DNA from: Streptomyces sp. NBC_01716
GTDB lineage: Bacteria; Actinomycetota; Actinomycetes; Streptomycetales; Streptomycetaceae
Direction: 5' to 3'
NCBI RefSeq assembly: GCF_036248275.1
Contig: NZ_CP109181.1
Span: forward strand, 7,316,001-7,380,000
DNA length: 64,000 nucleotides
Shown: piece after piece, positions 1 to 8,764 of the stretch
How the letters are laid out: the number at the start of each line of letters is the position of its first letter
Numbering within the stretch: the stretch's first letter is position 1
The notes under the pieces: generated by a model
Told to the model about the DNA's origin: nothing
Databases searched by the model: none
Seen by the model: only the letters and a program-made list of their open reading frames with translations
Made by a program: the position numbers and the translations under genes

Positions 1-761
1 CCCGCGACGAGGCGTTCCTGACGCGGCTGCGCGAGATCGCGCCCGACTGCTGCCCCGTCGTTGCCTACGGGGCGCTGCTGCCCCGTGTCGCGCTCGACGT
101 CCCGGCGCACGGCTGGGTGAATCTGCACTTCTCGCTGCTGCCCGCGTGGCGTGGTGCCGCCCCCGTACAGCACGCGGTCATGGCCGGGGACGAGACGACC
201 GGCGCCGCCACCTTCCTCATCGAGGAGGGCCTGGACTCGGGTCCGGTCTACGGAGTGATCACCGAGGACGTACGGCCCACCGACACCAGCGGCGACCTGC
301 TGACCCGGCTCGCCTTCGCCGGCGCCGGGCTGCTCGCCGCGACCATGGACGGTATCGAGGACGGCACCCTCAAGGCCGTACCGCAGCCCGCCGACGGCAT
401 CACCCTCGCTCCCAAGCTCACGGTCGAGGACGCGCGGGTCGACTGGACGGCGCCCGCGCTGCGCGTCGACCGCGTCGTACGCGGCTGCACCCCCGCGCCC
501 GGCGCCTGGACGGTCTTCCGCGGCGAACGGCTCAAGCTCATCCAGCTCGCGCCGGTGACCGACCGCACCGACCTCGCGCCCGGGGAGCCCGCCGTCGGCA
601 AGAACTCCGTGCACGTCGGCACCGGCTCGTACGCCGTCGAACTGCTCTGGGTCCAGCCGCAGGGCAAGAAGCCCATGCGGGCCGCCGACTGGGCGCGCGG
701 CGTCCGGATCTCGGCCGGCGAACGGCTCGGCGCGGCCGAGGGCGCCGCAGACGTACGCTGA
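1..761 (+). CDS. fmt: Methionyl-tRNA formyltransferase, C-terminal part (5' truncated by window edge)
   Basis: Catalyses transfer of a formyl group from 10-formyl-THF to Met-tRNAfMet for initiation of translation. The reading frame is open from the left edge of the window. The motif HFSLLPAWRGAAPVQ is the hallmark of Fmt (the family HxSLLPxxRGAAP loop), followed by a formyltransferase-type segment (TTGAATFLIEEGLDSGPV) and a C-terminal OB-like domain with VRGCTPAPGAWT. The N-terminal start lies outside the window. It is followed after about 80 bases by rsmB, the usual actinobacterial fmt-rsmB order. Identity is secure; only the start is missing. Confidence 0.96.
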   Translation, partial: RDEAFLTRLREIAPDCCPVVAYGALLPRVALDVPAHGWVNLHFSLLPAWRGAAPVQHAVMAGDETTGAATFLIEEGLDSGPVYGVITEDVRPTDTSGDLLTRLAFAGAGLLAATMDGIEDGTLKAVPQPADGITLAPKLTVEDARVDWTAPALRVDRVVRGCTPAPGAWTVFRGERLKLIQLAPVTDRTDLAPGEPAVGKNSVHVGTGSYAVELLWVQPQGKKPMRAADWARGVRISAGERLGAAEGAADVR

Positions 762-843
762 AGGAGTCCGGCGCCCACGCGCGGCGCCTTCGACCCACAC
801 GCGCGGCACTTTCGCGGAGCACCTTTCCCACTGCGGAGCACCT

Positions 844-2277
844 TTGAACGAGCAGGCCCGTCGCCGTCCCCCCAAGCCCTACCGGCGTCCCAAGAAGGAT
901 CCCGTGCGGATCCTCGCCTTCGAGGCACTGCGGGCCGTCGACGAACGCGCCGCCTACGCCAACCTCGTCCTGCCGCCCCTTCTCAAGAAGGCCAGGGAGG
1001 CGGGCGACTTCGACACCCGTGACGCGGCGCTCGCGACCGAGCTGGTCTACGGCACACTCCGCCGCCAGGGCACCTACGACGCGATCATCTCCGCCTGCGT
1101 CGACCGGCCGCTGCGCCAGGTCGACCCGCCCGTGCTCGACGTACTCACCCTCGGCGCGCACCAGTTGCTCGGCACCCGCATCCCTACCCACGCCGCCGTG
1201 TCGGCGAGCGTGGAGCTGGCCCGCGTGGTGCTCGGTGACGGGCGCGCGAAGTTCGTCAACGCCGTCCTGCGGAAGATCGCCAAGGACGACCTCGACACCT
1301 GGGTGGAGCGCGTCGCGCCGCCGTACGACGAGGACGCCGAGGACCATCTCGCCGTCGTCCACTCGCACCCCCGCTGGGTCGTCTCGGCGCTCTGGGACGC
1401 CCTCGGCGGCGGCCGGGCCGGCATCGAGGACCTGCTGGAGGCGGACAACGAGCGGCCCGAGGTGACGCTCGTCGCGCGCCCCGGCCGGATCTCCCCCGGC
1501 GAACTGCTCGACACCCTGGGCGAGGACTCCGGACTGCCCGGACGCTGGTCCCCCTACGCGGTCCGGCTCACCGAGGGCGGCGAGCCCGGCGCCATCGACG
1601 CCGTACGCGAGGGACGGGCCGGAGTCCAGGACGAGGGCAGCCAGCTCGTCGCCGTCGCGCTCGCCAACGCACCGTTGGAAGGCACCGACGAGCGGTGGCT
1701 CGACGGCTGCGCGGGCCCCGGCGGCAAGGCGGCGCTGCTCGGCGCGCTGGCCGCCGAACGCGGCGCGCGGCTGCTCGCCTCCGAGAAGCAGCCGCACCGG
1801 GCGCGCCTCGTCGAGCGCGCGCTCGCCGGCAACCCCGGCCCGTACCAGGTGATCAGCGCCGACGGCACCCGCCCGCCGTGGCGGCCCGGTGTCTTCGACC
1901 GCGTCCTGGTCGACGTCCCCTGCACCGGACTCGGCGCCCTGCGCCGCCGCCCCGAGGCCCGCTGGCGGCGCCGCCCCGAGGACCTGGAGGGCTTCGCGCC
2001 GCTCCAGCGGTCACTGCTGCGCGAGGCGCTGAACGCCGTACGCGTGGGCGGAGTCGTCGGATACGCCACCTGCTCCCCGCACCCCGCGGAGACACGTGCC
2101 GTCGTGGAGGACGTCCTGAAGGGCCGGGGCGGCCCCAGGGCCGAGGCCGAGTGGGTCGACGCCCGGCCGCTGATGCCCGGTGTCGCGGCGCTGGGGGACG
2201 GACCCGACGTCCAGCTGTGGCCGCATGTGCACGGCACGGACGCGATGTACTTGGCGCTGCTGCGCCGTACGGCCTGA
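844..2277 (+). CDS. rsmB: 16S rRNA (cytosine-C5)-methyltransferase RsmB
   Basis: SAM-dependent m5C methyltransferase of 16S rRNA (position 967 in E. coli numbering). 477 aa: a NusB-like RNA-binding domain (about residues 20-160, with AFEALRAVDERAAYANLVLP and DAALATELVYGTLRRQG), then a Rossmann methyltransferase domain with SAM motif DGCAGPGGK (about residue 286) and the two catalytic Cys in VDVPCTGLGALRRRPEARW (about 360) and YATCSPHPAET (about 409). A TTG start at 844 is chosen because GGAG at 835-838 is correctly spaced and MNEQARRRP is the usual Streptomyces N-terminus. Lies between fmt and rpe. Confidence 0.95.
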   Translation: MNEQARRRPPKPYRRPKKDPVRILAFEALRAVDERAAYANLVLPPLLKKAREAGDFDTRDAALATELVYGTLRRQGTYDAIISACVDRPLRQVDPPVLDVLTLGAHQLLGTRIPTHAAVSASVELARVVLGDGRAKFVNAVLRKIAKDDLDTWVERVAPPYDEDAEDHLAVVHSHPRWVVSALWDALGGGRAGIEDLLEADNERPEVTLVARPGRISPGELLDTLGEDSGLPGRWSPYAVRLTEGGEPGAIDAVREGRAGVQDEGSQLVAVALANAPLEGTDERWLDGCAGPGGKAALLGALAAERGARLLASEKQPHRARLVERALAGNPGPYQVISADGTRPPWRPGVFDRVLVDVPCTGLGALRRRPEARWRRRPEDLEGFAPLQRSLLREALNAVRVGGVVGYATCSPHPAETRAVVEDVLKGRGGPRAEAEWVDARPLMPGVAALGDGPDVQLWPHVHGTDAMYLALLRRTA

Positions 2278-2434
2278 GGGGAGTCCGGCCGCGGGCCGTA
2301 TCCGCATGCCTCCGGCCGTATCCGCCCCGCCCGCCCCGCCGAATCGCGAGGTTTGCGCGGTGTGTGCCCGTCCCCGTGGCCCGATGCCGGACATCGGGGC
2401 GGGGAACCCGTCCGGAGCATGGCAGGCTTGGCAC

Positions 2435-3118
2435 ATGGCCCAGATCAACCCCAGCATCCTGTCCGCCGATTTCGCACGTCTGGCCGAAGAGGCGCGAGCC
2501 GTCGATGGCGCCGACTGGCTCCACGTCGATGTCATGGACAACCACTTCGTGCCCAATCTGACCCTCGGTGTGCCGGTCGTCGAAGCGCTCGCCCGAGCGA
2601 CGCGGACCCCGCTGGACTGCCATCTGATGATCGAGGAGCCCGACCGCTGGGCGCCGCGGTACGTCGAGGCGGGCGCCGGTTCGGTCACCTTCCATGTGGA
2701 GGCCGCGGCGGCCCCCGTACGTCTCGCGCGCGAGATCCGCGCCAAGGGCGCACGCGCGTCGATGGCGCTGAAGCCGGCGACGCCGATCGAGCCGTACGAG
2801 GACCTGCTTCCCGAGCTCGACATGCTGCTGATCATGACCGTGGAGCCGGGCTTCGGCGGTCAGGCCTTCCTGGACATCATGCTGCCCAAGATCCGCCGCA
2901 CCAGGGAGCTGATCTCCAAACACGGTCTGGAGCTCTGGCTCCAGGTCGACGGCGGCGTCTCGGCCGAAACCGTCGAACGGTGCGCCGAGGCGGGCGCCGA
3001 CGTCTTCGTCGCCGGTTCCGCGGTGTACGGGGCGGACGACCCCGCCGCGGCCGTACGGATGCTGCGCCGCCAGGCCGACGAGGCGACCGCATCGGCCGGC
3101 TGGGCATGCGTCCACTGA
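2435..3118 (+). CDS. rpe: Ribulose-phosphate 3-epimerase
   Basis: Interconverts D-ribulose 5-phosphate and D-xylulose 5-phosphate in the pentose phosphate pathway; cytosolic TIM barrel. 227 aa, the usual family length. The ATG at 2435 begins MAQINPSILSADFARLAEE, the canonical N-terminus; the reading frame is open further upstream but that part is non-coding. Diagnostic motifs are HVDVMDNHFVPNLT (metal-binding His and catalytic Asp), CHLMIEEP, and MTVEPGFGGQ (about residues 134-143) with the second Asp in LQVDGGV. Separated from rsmB by 157 bases, so probably has its own promoter. Confidence 0.95.
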   Translation: MAQINPSILSADFARLAEEARAVDGADWLHVDVMDNHFVPNLTLGVPVVEALARATRTPLDCHLMIEEPDRWAPRYVEAGAGSVTFHVEAAAAPVRLAREIRAKGARASMALKPATPIEPYEDLLPELDMLLIMTVEPGFGGQAFLDIMLPKIRRTRELISKHGLELWLQVDGGVSAETVERCAEAGADVFVAGSAVYGADDPAAAVRMLRRQADEATASAGWACVH

Positions 3119-3218
3119 GCCACAACTTCACGCGGCCACCCGGCCACGGCTAAATGAACGCCGCCCGACCGGGCTGATCAAGGACCGCCGAATCTGACAG
3201 GATGAGAGCGCGTCCAGT

Positions 3219-4268
3219 ATGAACAGCAGTGAGGAGATCGCAGTGGCTGGAATGTCGGCGGGTCGGCCGGCCCTGCGCATGGGACCCGCGGAACTGGTGC
3301 AGGCGGCGGCCATGGCCCGGCGCTTCTATCTGGAGGGCAAGTCCAAGATCCAGATCGCCGAGGAGTTCGGCGTCAGCCGCTTCAAGGTGGCCCGGGTCCT
3401 GGAGACCGCCCTCGAACGCGACCTCGTGCGGATCGAGATCCGCGTCCCCGCCGAGCTGGACGCCGAGCGCTCCGACGCCCTGCGCGCCCGCTACGGCCTG
3501 CGGCACGCCGTCGTCGTGGAGTCGCCCGCCGAGACCGCCGACGAGTCGCCCGACCCCGAGAACCTCGGCGCGGTCGCCGCCGACCTCCTCGGTGAACTGG
3601 TCGTCGAGGGCGACATCCTCGGTCTCGCCTGGGGCCGCTCCACCATCCACATGGCCGCCGCCCTCGACCGCCTGCCGCCCTGCACCGTCGTCCAGCTCAC
3701 CGGCGTATACGACGCGGGCACGGCCGAGCGCGGCTCGGTCGAGGCCGTACGGCGCGCCGCCCAGGTCTCCGGCGGCGAGGCCCACCCGATCTACGCCCCG
3801 ATGCTGCTGCCCGACCCGGCGACGGCGGCGGCGCTGCGCGGCCAGCCCGGTATCGCCCGCGCCTTCGAGTACTTCGACAAGGTCACCGTCGCGGCCGTCT
3901 CCATCGGTTCCTGGGAGGCGGGGATCTCCACGGTCCACGACATGCTCACCGACGAGGAGCGCTCGCACTACGCGTCCCTCGGCGTCGAGGCCGAGATGTC
4001 CGCGCACCTCTTCGACGCGGAGGGCCGGCGGGTCGGACGCGACCTCGGCGAGCGGTGCATCACCGTCGAGACCGACCGGCTGCGCCGGATCCCGGAGGTC
4101 GTCGCGATCGCCGGCGGCCAGCGCAAGGGCGCGGCCATCGGCTCCGTCCTGAGGTCCGGGCTCGTCACGAGCCTGGTCACCGACACCGCGGCCGCCGACT
4201 TCCTGCTGAACGACTTCACGCCAGGACCGCGCCCGGCCCTGGACCGCGCGGACCCGGACGGCGAGTGA
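3219..4268 (+). CDS. SorC/DeoR-type sugar-binding transcriptional regulator
   Basis: 349 aa. An N-terminal helix-turn-helix (about residues 30-60, FYLEGKSKIQIAEEFGVSRFKVARVLETAL) precedes a sugar-phosphate-binding domain of the SorC family (ILGLAWGRSTIHMAAALDRLPPCTVVQLTG). It probably senses a phosphorylated sugar; the ligand cannot be read from sequence. The ATG at 3219 is given, but a GTG at 3243 has a much better ribosome binding site (GAGGAG, 3231-3236) and may be the true start. No sugar transporter is adjacent, so the target is unknown. Confidence 0.85.
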   Translation: MNSSEEIAVAGMSAGRPALRMGPAELVQAAAMARRFYLEGKSKIQIAEEFGVSRFKVARVLETALERDLVRIEIRVPAELDAERSDALRARYGLRHAVVVESPAETADESPDPENLGAVAADLLGELVVEGDILGLAWGRSTIHMAAALDRLPPCTVVQLTGVYDAGTAERGSVEAVRRAAQVSGGEAHPIYAPMLLPDPATAAALRGQPGIARAFEYFDKVTVAAVSIGSWEAGISTVHDMLTDEERSHYASLGVEAEMSAHLFDAEGRRVGRDLGERCITVETDRLRRIPEVVAIAGGQRKGAAIGSVLRSGLVTSLVTDTAAADFLLNDFTPGPRPALDRADPDGE

Positions 4269-4281
4269 GCCCGCGGCCGGG

Positions 4282-4305
4282 GAGCCGGGACCGGCCCACC
4301 GGCTC
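4282..4305 (+). terminator. Possible terminator hairpin after the SorC-type gene
   Basis: A 7-bp perfect inverted repeat, GAGCCGG and CCGGCTC, with a 10-base loop, starts 14 bases after the stop codon at 4268. There is no U-tract, as is common in high-GC actinobacteria, so function is only inferred. Confidence 0.35.
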
Positions 4306-4494
4306 GCGGCTCTCTCGGCCGAAGCTACGAACGGCTCCCGCGCAGGTCGGCCGATGGTACGGAAAGCACTCCGCCGGTTCGCCAGAAGCGCCTGCCATCG
4401 GCGATGATGATGGAGGAGCCGCAGCCGGGACCGTCACCGGTCGGGGCTGACTCCCCACCCGCCCTTCCGTACAACCGCAGGTGAGAGAGTCGGT

Positions 4495-5937
4495 ATGCGT
4501 TTCCTCAATGATCTGAAGCCGCCGTACGACCTGACGTACGACGATGTGTTCATGGTGCCGAGCCGCTCGGCCGTCGGCTCCCGGCAGGGCGTGGACCTCG
4601 CCGCACCCGACGGCACCGGTACCACCATCCCGCTCGTCGTCGCCAACATGACGGCTATCGCGGGCCGCCGGATGGCGGAGACCGTCGCCCGGCGCGGTGG
4701 TCTGGTCGTCATCCCGCAGGACATTCCGATCGAGGTCGTCACCGACGTCGTCTCCTGGGTCAAGACCCGGCATCTCGTGCTCGACACCCCGATCGTCCTC
4801 GCGCCGGCGCAGACCGTGGGTGACGCCCTGTCCCTGCTGCCCAAGCGGGCGCACGGTGCGGGGGTCGTGGTGGACCACGACCGGCGTCCCGTCGGGGTCG
4901 TCACCGAGCACGACCTGACCGGGGTCGACCGTTTCACCCAGCTCTCCGAGGTCATGTCGAAGGACCTGCTCCTCATCGACGCGGACATCGACCCGAGCGA
5001 GGCGTTCGACAGGCTCGACGACGCCAACCGCAAGCTGGCCCCGGCCGTCGACACCGAGGGCCGGCTGGTCGGCATCCTCACCCGTAAGGCCGCGCTGCGC
5101 GCCACGCTCTACACCCCGGCCACCGACGCGAACGGCCGGCTCCGGATCGCCGCGGCCGTCGGCATAAACGGCGATGTCGCGGGCAAGGCGGGGCAACTCC
5201 TCGACGCGGGCGTCGACACACTCGTGGTCGACACCGCGCACGGCCACCAGGAGTCGATGCTCACGGCGATCAGAGCCGTGCGGGCGCTCGACCCGAAGGT
5301 GCCGGTCGTCGCGGGCAACATCGTGGCCGCCGAGGGCGTGCGCGATCTCGTCGAGGCGGGCGCGGACATCATCAAGGTCGGTGTCGGGCCCGGCGCCATG
5401 TGCACCACCCGCATGATGACCGGCGTGGGCCGGCCGCAGTTCTCCGCCGTGCTGGAGTGCGCCGCCGAGGCGAAGAAGTACGGCAAGCACGTCTGGGCCG
5501 ACGGCGGAGTCCGCCACCCGCGCGATGTCGCGATGGCACTGGCAGCCGGCGCGTCGAACGTCATGATCGGTTCCTGGTTCGCCGGTACGTACGAATCGCC
5601 GGGCGACCTCCAGCAGGCCGCCGACGGACGGCTCTACAAGGAGTCGTTCGGCATGGCGTCGGCGCGCGCCGTCCGGAACCGTACGAGCGAGGAGTCGGCG
5701 TACGACCGGGCCCGCAAGGCGCTCTTCGAGGAGGGCATCTCGACCTCGCGGATGTTCCTCGATCCGGTGCGGCCGGGTGTCGAGGACCTGATCGACTCGA
5801 TCATCGCCGGGGTCCGGTCCGCGTGCACCTACGCGGGGGCGAACTCGCTGGAGGAGTTCGCGGAGAAGTCGATCGTCGGGGTGCAGAGCGCGGCGGGCTA
5901 CGCGGAGGGCAAGCCGCTCCACGCGAGCTGGAGTTAG
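4495..5937 (+). CDS. guaB1: GuaB1-family IMP dehydrogenase-related protein (probable GMP reductase)
   Basis: 480 aa TIM-barrel purine nucleotide oxidoreductase with an inserted CBS pair (about residues 95-215, AQTVGDALSLLPKRAHGAGVVVD and LTGVDRFTQLSEVM). The catalytic Cys is in GVGPGAMCTTRMMTG (Cys303), followed by the barrel motifs VWADGGVRHPRDVAMALAAGASNVMIGSWFAG. The N-terminus MRFLNDLKPPYDLTYDDVF is typical of actinobacterial GuaB1, distinct from the biosynthetic GuaB. The mycobacterial GuaB1 has been shown to be a CBS-containing GMP reductase; transfer of that function here is by family resemblance. Preceded by a 226-base non-coding gap. Confidence 0.85.
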   Translation: MRFLNDLKPPYDLTYDDVFMVPSRSAVGSRQGVDLAAPDGTGTTIPLVVANMTAIAGRRMAETVARRGGLVVIPQDIPIEVVTDVVSWVKTRHLVLDTPIVLAPAQTVGDALSLLPKRAHGAGVVVDHDRRPVGVVTEHDLTGVDRFTQLSEVMSKDLLLIDADIDPSEAFDRLDDANRKLAPAVDTEGRLVGILTRKAALRATLYTPATDANGRLRIAAAVGINGDVAGKAGQLLDAGVDTLVVDTAHGHQESMLTAIRAVRALDPKVPVVAGNIVAAEGVRDLVEAGADIIKVGVGPGAMCTTRMMTGVGRPQFSAVLECAAEAKKYGKHVWADGGVRHPRDVAMALAAGASNVMIGSWFAGTYESPGDLQQAADGRLYKESFGMASARAVRNRTSEESAYDRARKALFEEGISTSRMFLDPVRPGVEDLIDSIIAGVRSACTYAGANSLEEFAEKSIVGVQSAAGYAEGKPLHASWS

Positions 5938-6067
5938 CGGTCTCCTGTCGGACAAGTCCGAGGCTCTCGACCGGGATTGGCATATCCCGGTCACGAACCT
6001 TTGGACATGAGCCGGTTGGGGCTGGGTACACGGGCTGTGCACTGTCCAACGAATTGGGGAGGACACA

Positions 6068-6940
6068 GTGGCCACGGCGAGCACAGTCCCGACCGACACG
6101 ACTCGGTACGGAACCCACCAGGCCGATATGGCGGAATTGGGGCTTCCGTATGTGGAATGCCCGGGAGATGTGGCGCCCAGGGACGCACGGGAGATCTCAC
6201 GGGTCTTCTTCGTCCGGCTGGCGGAGCTGGAGGAGGGCACCCACGAGCACAGTTACGTCCGTAACACCCTGATCGAACTCAACCTGGCCCTGGTGCGGTA
6301 CGCGGCGACCCGCTTCCGGAACCGCTCGGACCAGATGGAGGACATCGTCCAGGTCGGCACCATCGGTCTCATCAAGGCGATCGACCGCTTCGAGCTCAGC
6401 CGCGAGGTGGAGTTCGCGACGTTCGCCGTCCCGTACATCGTCGGTGAGATCAAGCGCTTCTTCCGTGACACGAGCTGGGCCGTCCATGTGCCGCGCAGGC
6501 TCCAGGAGTTGCGGATCGACCTGGCCAAGGCGACGGACGAACTGTCACAGGAACTGGACCGGGCTCCCACGACGGCCGAACTCGCCGAACACCTCGACCT
6601 CGAACAGACCGAGGTCATCGAAGGCGTCGTCGCGAGCAACGGCTACACGGCCGGTTCGATCGACCTGCCCGCCGACGACGGCGTCGAGTCCTCGTCGCCG
6701 CTCTCCGACCGACTCGGCGCGCCCGACACGCAGTTGGAGGTGGCGGAGAACGTGCAGGCGCTCAAGCCGCTGATCGACGAGCTCGACGACCGCGAGAAGT
6801 GGATCCTCCGGATGAGGTTCGGCGCGGAGATGACGCAGTCGGAGATCGGGCTGGAACTCGGCGTCTCCCAGATGCATGTGTCGCGACTGCTGTCCCGGAT
6901 CACCGGACGGCTGCGGGAGGGTCTGCTCGCCGTCGAATGA
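6068..6940 (+). CDS. RNA polymerase sigma factor, SigB/SigF/SigG subfamily
   Basis: 290 aa alternative sigma factor. Region 2 is clear (about residues 60-140: RNTLIELNLALVRYAATRFRNR, EDIVQVGTIGLIKAIDRF, FATFAVPYIVGEIKRFFRD), then region 3 (RAPTTAELAEHLDL) and region 4 with the HTH MTQSEIGLELGVSQMHVSRLL near the C-terminus. There is no region 1.1, which fits the stress/development group rather than HrdB. The GTG at 6068 follows GGAGGA. A GGGTAC hexamer (6024-6029) upstream resembles the -10 of SigB-class promoters, hinting at autoregulation, but I see no convincing -35. No anti-sigma gene is adjacent. Its 3' end overlaps the convergent hydrolase by 41 bases. Confidence 0.9.
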   Translation: MATASTVPTDTTRYGTHQADMAELGLPYVECPGDVAPRDAREISRVFFVRLAELEEGTHEHSYVRNTLIELNLALVRYAATRFRNRSDQMEDIVQVGTIGLIKAIDRFELSREVEFATFAVPYIVGEIKRFFRDTSWAVHVPRRLQELRIDLAKATDELSQELDRAPTTAELAEHLDLEQTEVIEGVVASNGYTAGSIDLPADDGVESSSPLSDRLGAPDTQLEVAENVQALKPLIDELDDREKWILRMRFGAEMTQSEIGLELGVSQMHVSRLLSRITGRLREGLLAVE

Positions 6941-7931
6941 CCGGCCGCACACAGTCCGCTTCACGCAGGGCGGTCGCGACCGCCCCGGCGATGAGCGCGT
7001 GCCCGCTGTCGTTCGGATGCACCCCGTCCACCAGGTGCTCCGCCCGGAGCAGGCTCCGGCCCGGCAGCAGCAGAAGCCGGTCGTCGCCCGCCGCGACGAC
7101 GTCCCGTACGGCCTCCTCCATGGCCGCGCGGAGCCCGGTCAGCGTCGCCCCGAGCGCGTTGCCGCCGTGCTCGGCGTCCGGCCGCAGCACGGGCGAGAGA
7201 ACCAGCAGCGGCGTGTCCGGGTGCCCGTCGCGTACGACACCGAGGAACGCGCGCGTCGTCTCGTACAGGAGCGGCGCCGAGTACGGCACCCCGAACCAGC
7301 AGTTGGTGCCGAAGGCGAGAGTGATCAGATCGGCGGGGAGCGCGGCGATGTGGGAAGCGGTGGCGAGTTCGCCCCGGGCGGCACCCGCGTAACCGAGGTT
7401 GACCGTGTCCAGACCGAGCGTCCGGCCCGCGACGGCGGGCCAGGAGCGCGCGGGGCGCGTCGACGACCACCCCTCGGTGATGGAGTCGCCGTGGACGACC
7501 CAGCGCGCGCGCTTCGGCGCGGGGACCAGGGAACCGCCGACCGGCCGTACGCCCAGGATCTCGGGCGCGTGCCCCTCCGGGAGATGGACGGTGAACGGGC
7601 CCGGGGACGCGGGCAGTTCGATACGCGCCACCTGCTCGTGCGCGGGCTCGCTGAACGTCTCGCCGACGAGGCGCTGACCCTCCCAGAGGGCGAAGCCGTG
7701 GGCGAGTTCCGTCAGCGGGTCCCCGGGCTCGGGGACAGTCGCGCGGTACCGGACGTTCACGGCCTTCGCGCCGTCCGAGGAGAACTCCAGACGCACCCCG
7801 ATCGGCAGGAGCGCGCGCCTGGTGATGTCCCACGACAGTTGCGACATGTCGGAGGGGTCAGCGCGCACCACCCGGCCGCCGTCCATCCAGCCCACTCCAC
7901 GCAGGAAGGGTGCGGGGTCCAGCCAGCTCAT
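6900..7931 (-). CDS. SGNH/GDSL-type hydrolase
   Basis: 343 aa esterase/lipase-like protein. A C-terminal SGNH hydrolase domain carries the nucleophile block VVHGDSITEGWSS (GDS), the block III Asn in LAFGTNCWFG (GTN) and the catalytic Asp-His pair in VDGVHPNDSGH. The first 150 residues form a beta-rich region of the kind that precedes the SGNH fold in carbohydrate-esterase-like proteins. There is no signal peptide, so it is probably cytoplasmic. It is convergent with the sigma-factor gene and shares 41 bases with it. Substrate unknown. Confidence 0.85.
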   Translation of the reverse strand: MSWLDPAPFLRGVGWMDGGRVVRADPSDMSQLSWDITRRALLPIGVRLEFSSDGAKAVNVRYRATVPEPGDPLTELAHGFALWEGQRLVGETFSEPAHEQVARIELPASPGPFTVHLPEGHAPEILGVRPVGGSLVPAPKRARWVVHGDSITEGWSSTRPARSWPAVAGRTLGLDTVNLGYAGAARGELATASHIAALPADLITLAFGTNCWFGVPYSAPLLYETTRAFLGVVRDGHPDTPLLVLSPVLRPDAEHGGNALGATLTGLRAAMEEAVRDVVAAGDDRLLLLPGRSLLRAEHLVDGVHPNDSGHALIAGAVATALREADCVRPVIRRRADPPAAVR

Positions 7932-8154
7932 CGTGCTCCTCGGTCCTGGTCGTCGTCCCGGAGGGCGTGTTCGCCTCCGACGTCATAGGTGCCCCGTCGA
8001 AGGCCCGGAATGTTCCGCCGTCCGGCCATGGCGCGGACCGGCCGGGTGAGCACGGGTGCGACCGTCCGCCTCATGGTCTACTTCGGAGGCGGGGCGCGCC
8101 CCGCCTCCGGCCGGCCACGGCGACCACCACCCGCAGAGAAGTGATCCGCCCGCA

Positions 8155-8610
8155 GTGCGACTGAACAAGCTCGACGAACGCATCGTGCACGCCCTCGCCG
8201 AGGACGCCCGCCGCTCCTTCGCGGACATCGGCTCCGAGGTCGGCCTCTCGGCGCCCGCCGTGAAGCGGCGGGTGGACCGGCTGCGCGCCGAAGGCGCCAT
8301 CACGGGCTTCACCGTGCGGGTGGACCCGGCGGCGCTCGGCTGGGAGACCGAGGGGTTCGTCGAGATCTACTGCCGCCACAAGACGTCGCCGGAGGACATC
8401 CGGCGGGGCCTCTCGCGCTACCCGGAGGTGGTGTCCGCGTCGACCGTCACGGGCGACGCCGACGCCGTGGTCCAGGTCTTCGCCTCCGACATGCGCCACT
8501 TCGAGCGGGTGCTCGAACAGATCGCGGGAGAGCCGTACGTGGAACGGACGAAGTCGGTCCTGGTGCTCTCACCGCTGCTCCGGCGCTTCTCGTCGGGCGC
8601 GCCGGGCTGA
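8155..8610 (+). CDS. Lrp/AsnC-family transcriptional regulator
   Basis: 151 aa, the usual Lrp length. N-terminal HTH (LNKLDERIVHALAEDARRSFADIGSEVGLSAPAVKRRVDRL) and a C-terminal RAM/ligand-binding domain (GFVEIYCRHKTSPEDIRRGL, VTGDADAVVQVFASDM). The GTG at 8155 begins VRLNKLDERI, the normal start for this family. It lies directly upstream of and in the same direction as the DavA/DavB-like genes, with repeats that look like its operator in the gap, so it probably controls them in response to an amino acid, possibly lysine (inference). Confidence 0.88.
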   Translation: MRLNKLDERIVHALAEDARRSFADIGSEVGLSAPAVKRRVDRLRAEGAITGFTVRVDPAALGWETEGFVEIYCRHKTSPEDIRRGLSRYPEVVSASTVTGDADAVVQVFASDMRHFERVLEQIAGEPYVERTKSVLVLSPLLRRFSSGAPG

Positions 8611-8621
8611 GCCGCCCCGGC

Positions 8622-8682
8622 GACGCAACGAATCGCCGTCCAAGGGCCCGAAGACGCAACGAATGCCCTGCTCACACGCAAC
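8622..8682 (+). promoter_or_regulatory. Putative Lrp/AsnC operator: three ACGCAAC repeats
   Basis: GACGCAACGAAT occurs twice as a perfect 12-base direct repeat (8622-8633 and 8653-8664) and ACGCAAC recurs at 8676-8682. They lie between the Lrp-type regulator and the davA-like gene, upstream of the latter's start at 8765. Multiple spaced copies are typical of Lrp-family binding. Function is inferred from position and repetition only. Confidence 0.45.
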
Positions 8683-8764
8683 AGACGCGCCTTGCCGCCG
8701 CGGAAGTCGGAGCCGTACCTTCTGAATGTCCCCCCCCGAACACCATGACGTCCCGAGGTCTGCC

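Noticed and set aside
146..928. Long open frames overlapping fmt on other frames and strand (Arg/Ala-rich)
   Set aside because: Composition is that of high-GC shadow frames (runs of R, A, G, P); fmt has family motifs in its own frame.
6024..6029. GGGTAC as a definite SigB-type promoter of the sigma gene
   Set aside because: The -10-like hexamer is present but no matching GNNT at the right spacing upstream; left as a remark.
4216..6240. A 674-codon minus-strand open frame antisense to guaB1
   Set aside because: Acidic/Arg-rich shadow; the plus strand has the full GuaB1 motif set.
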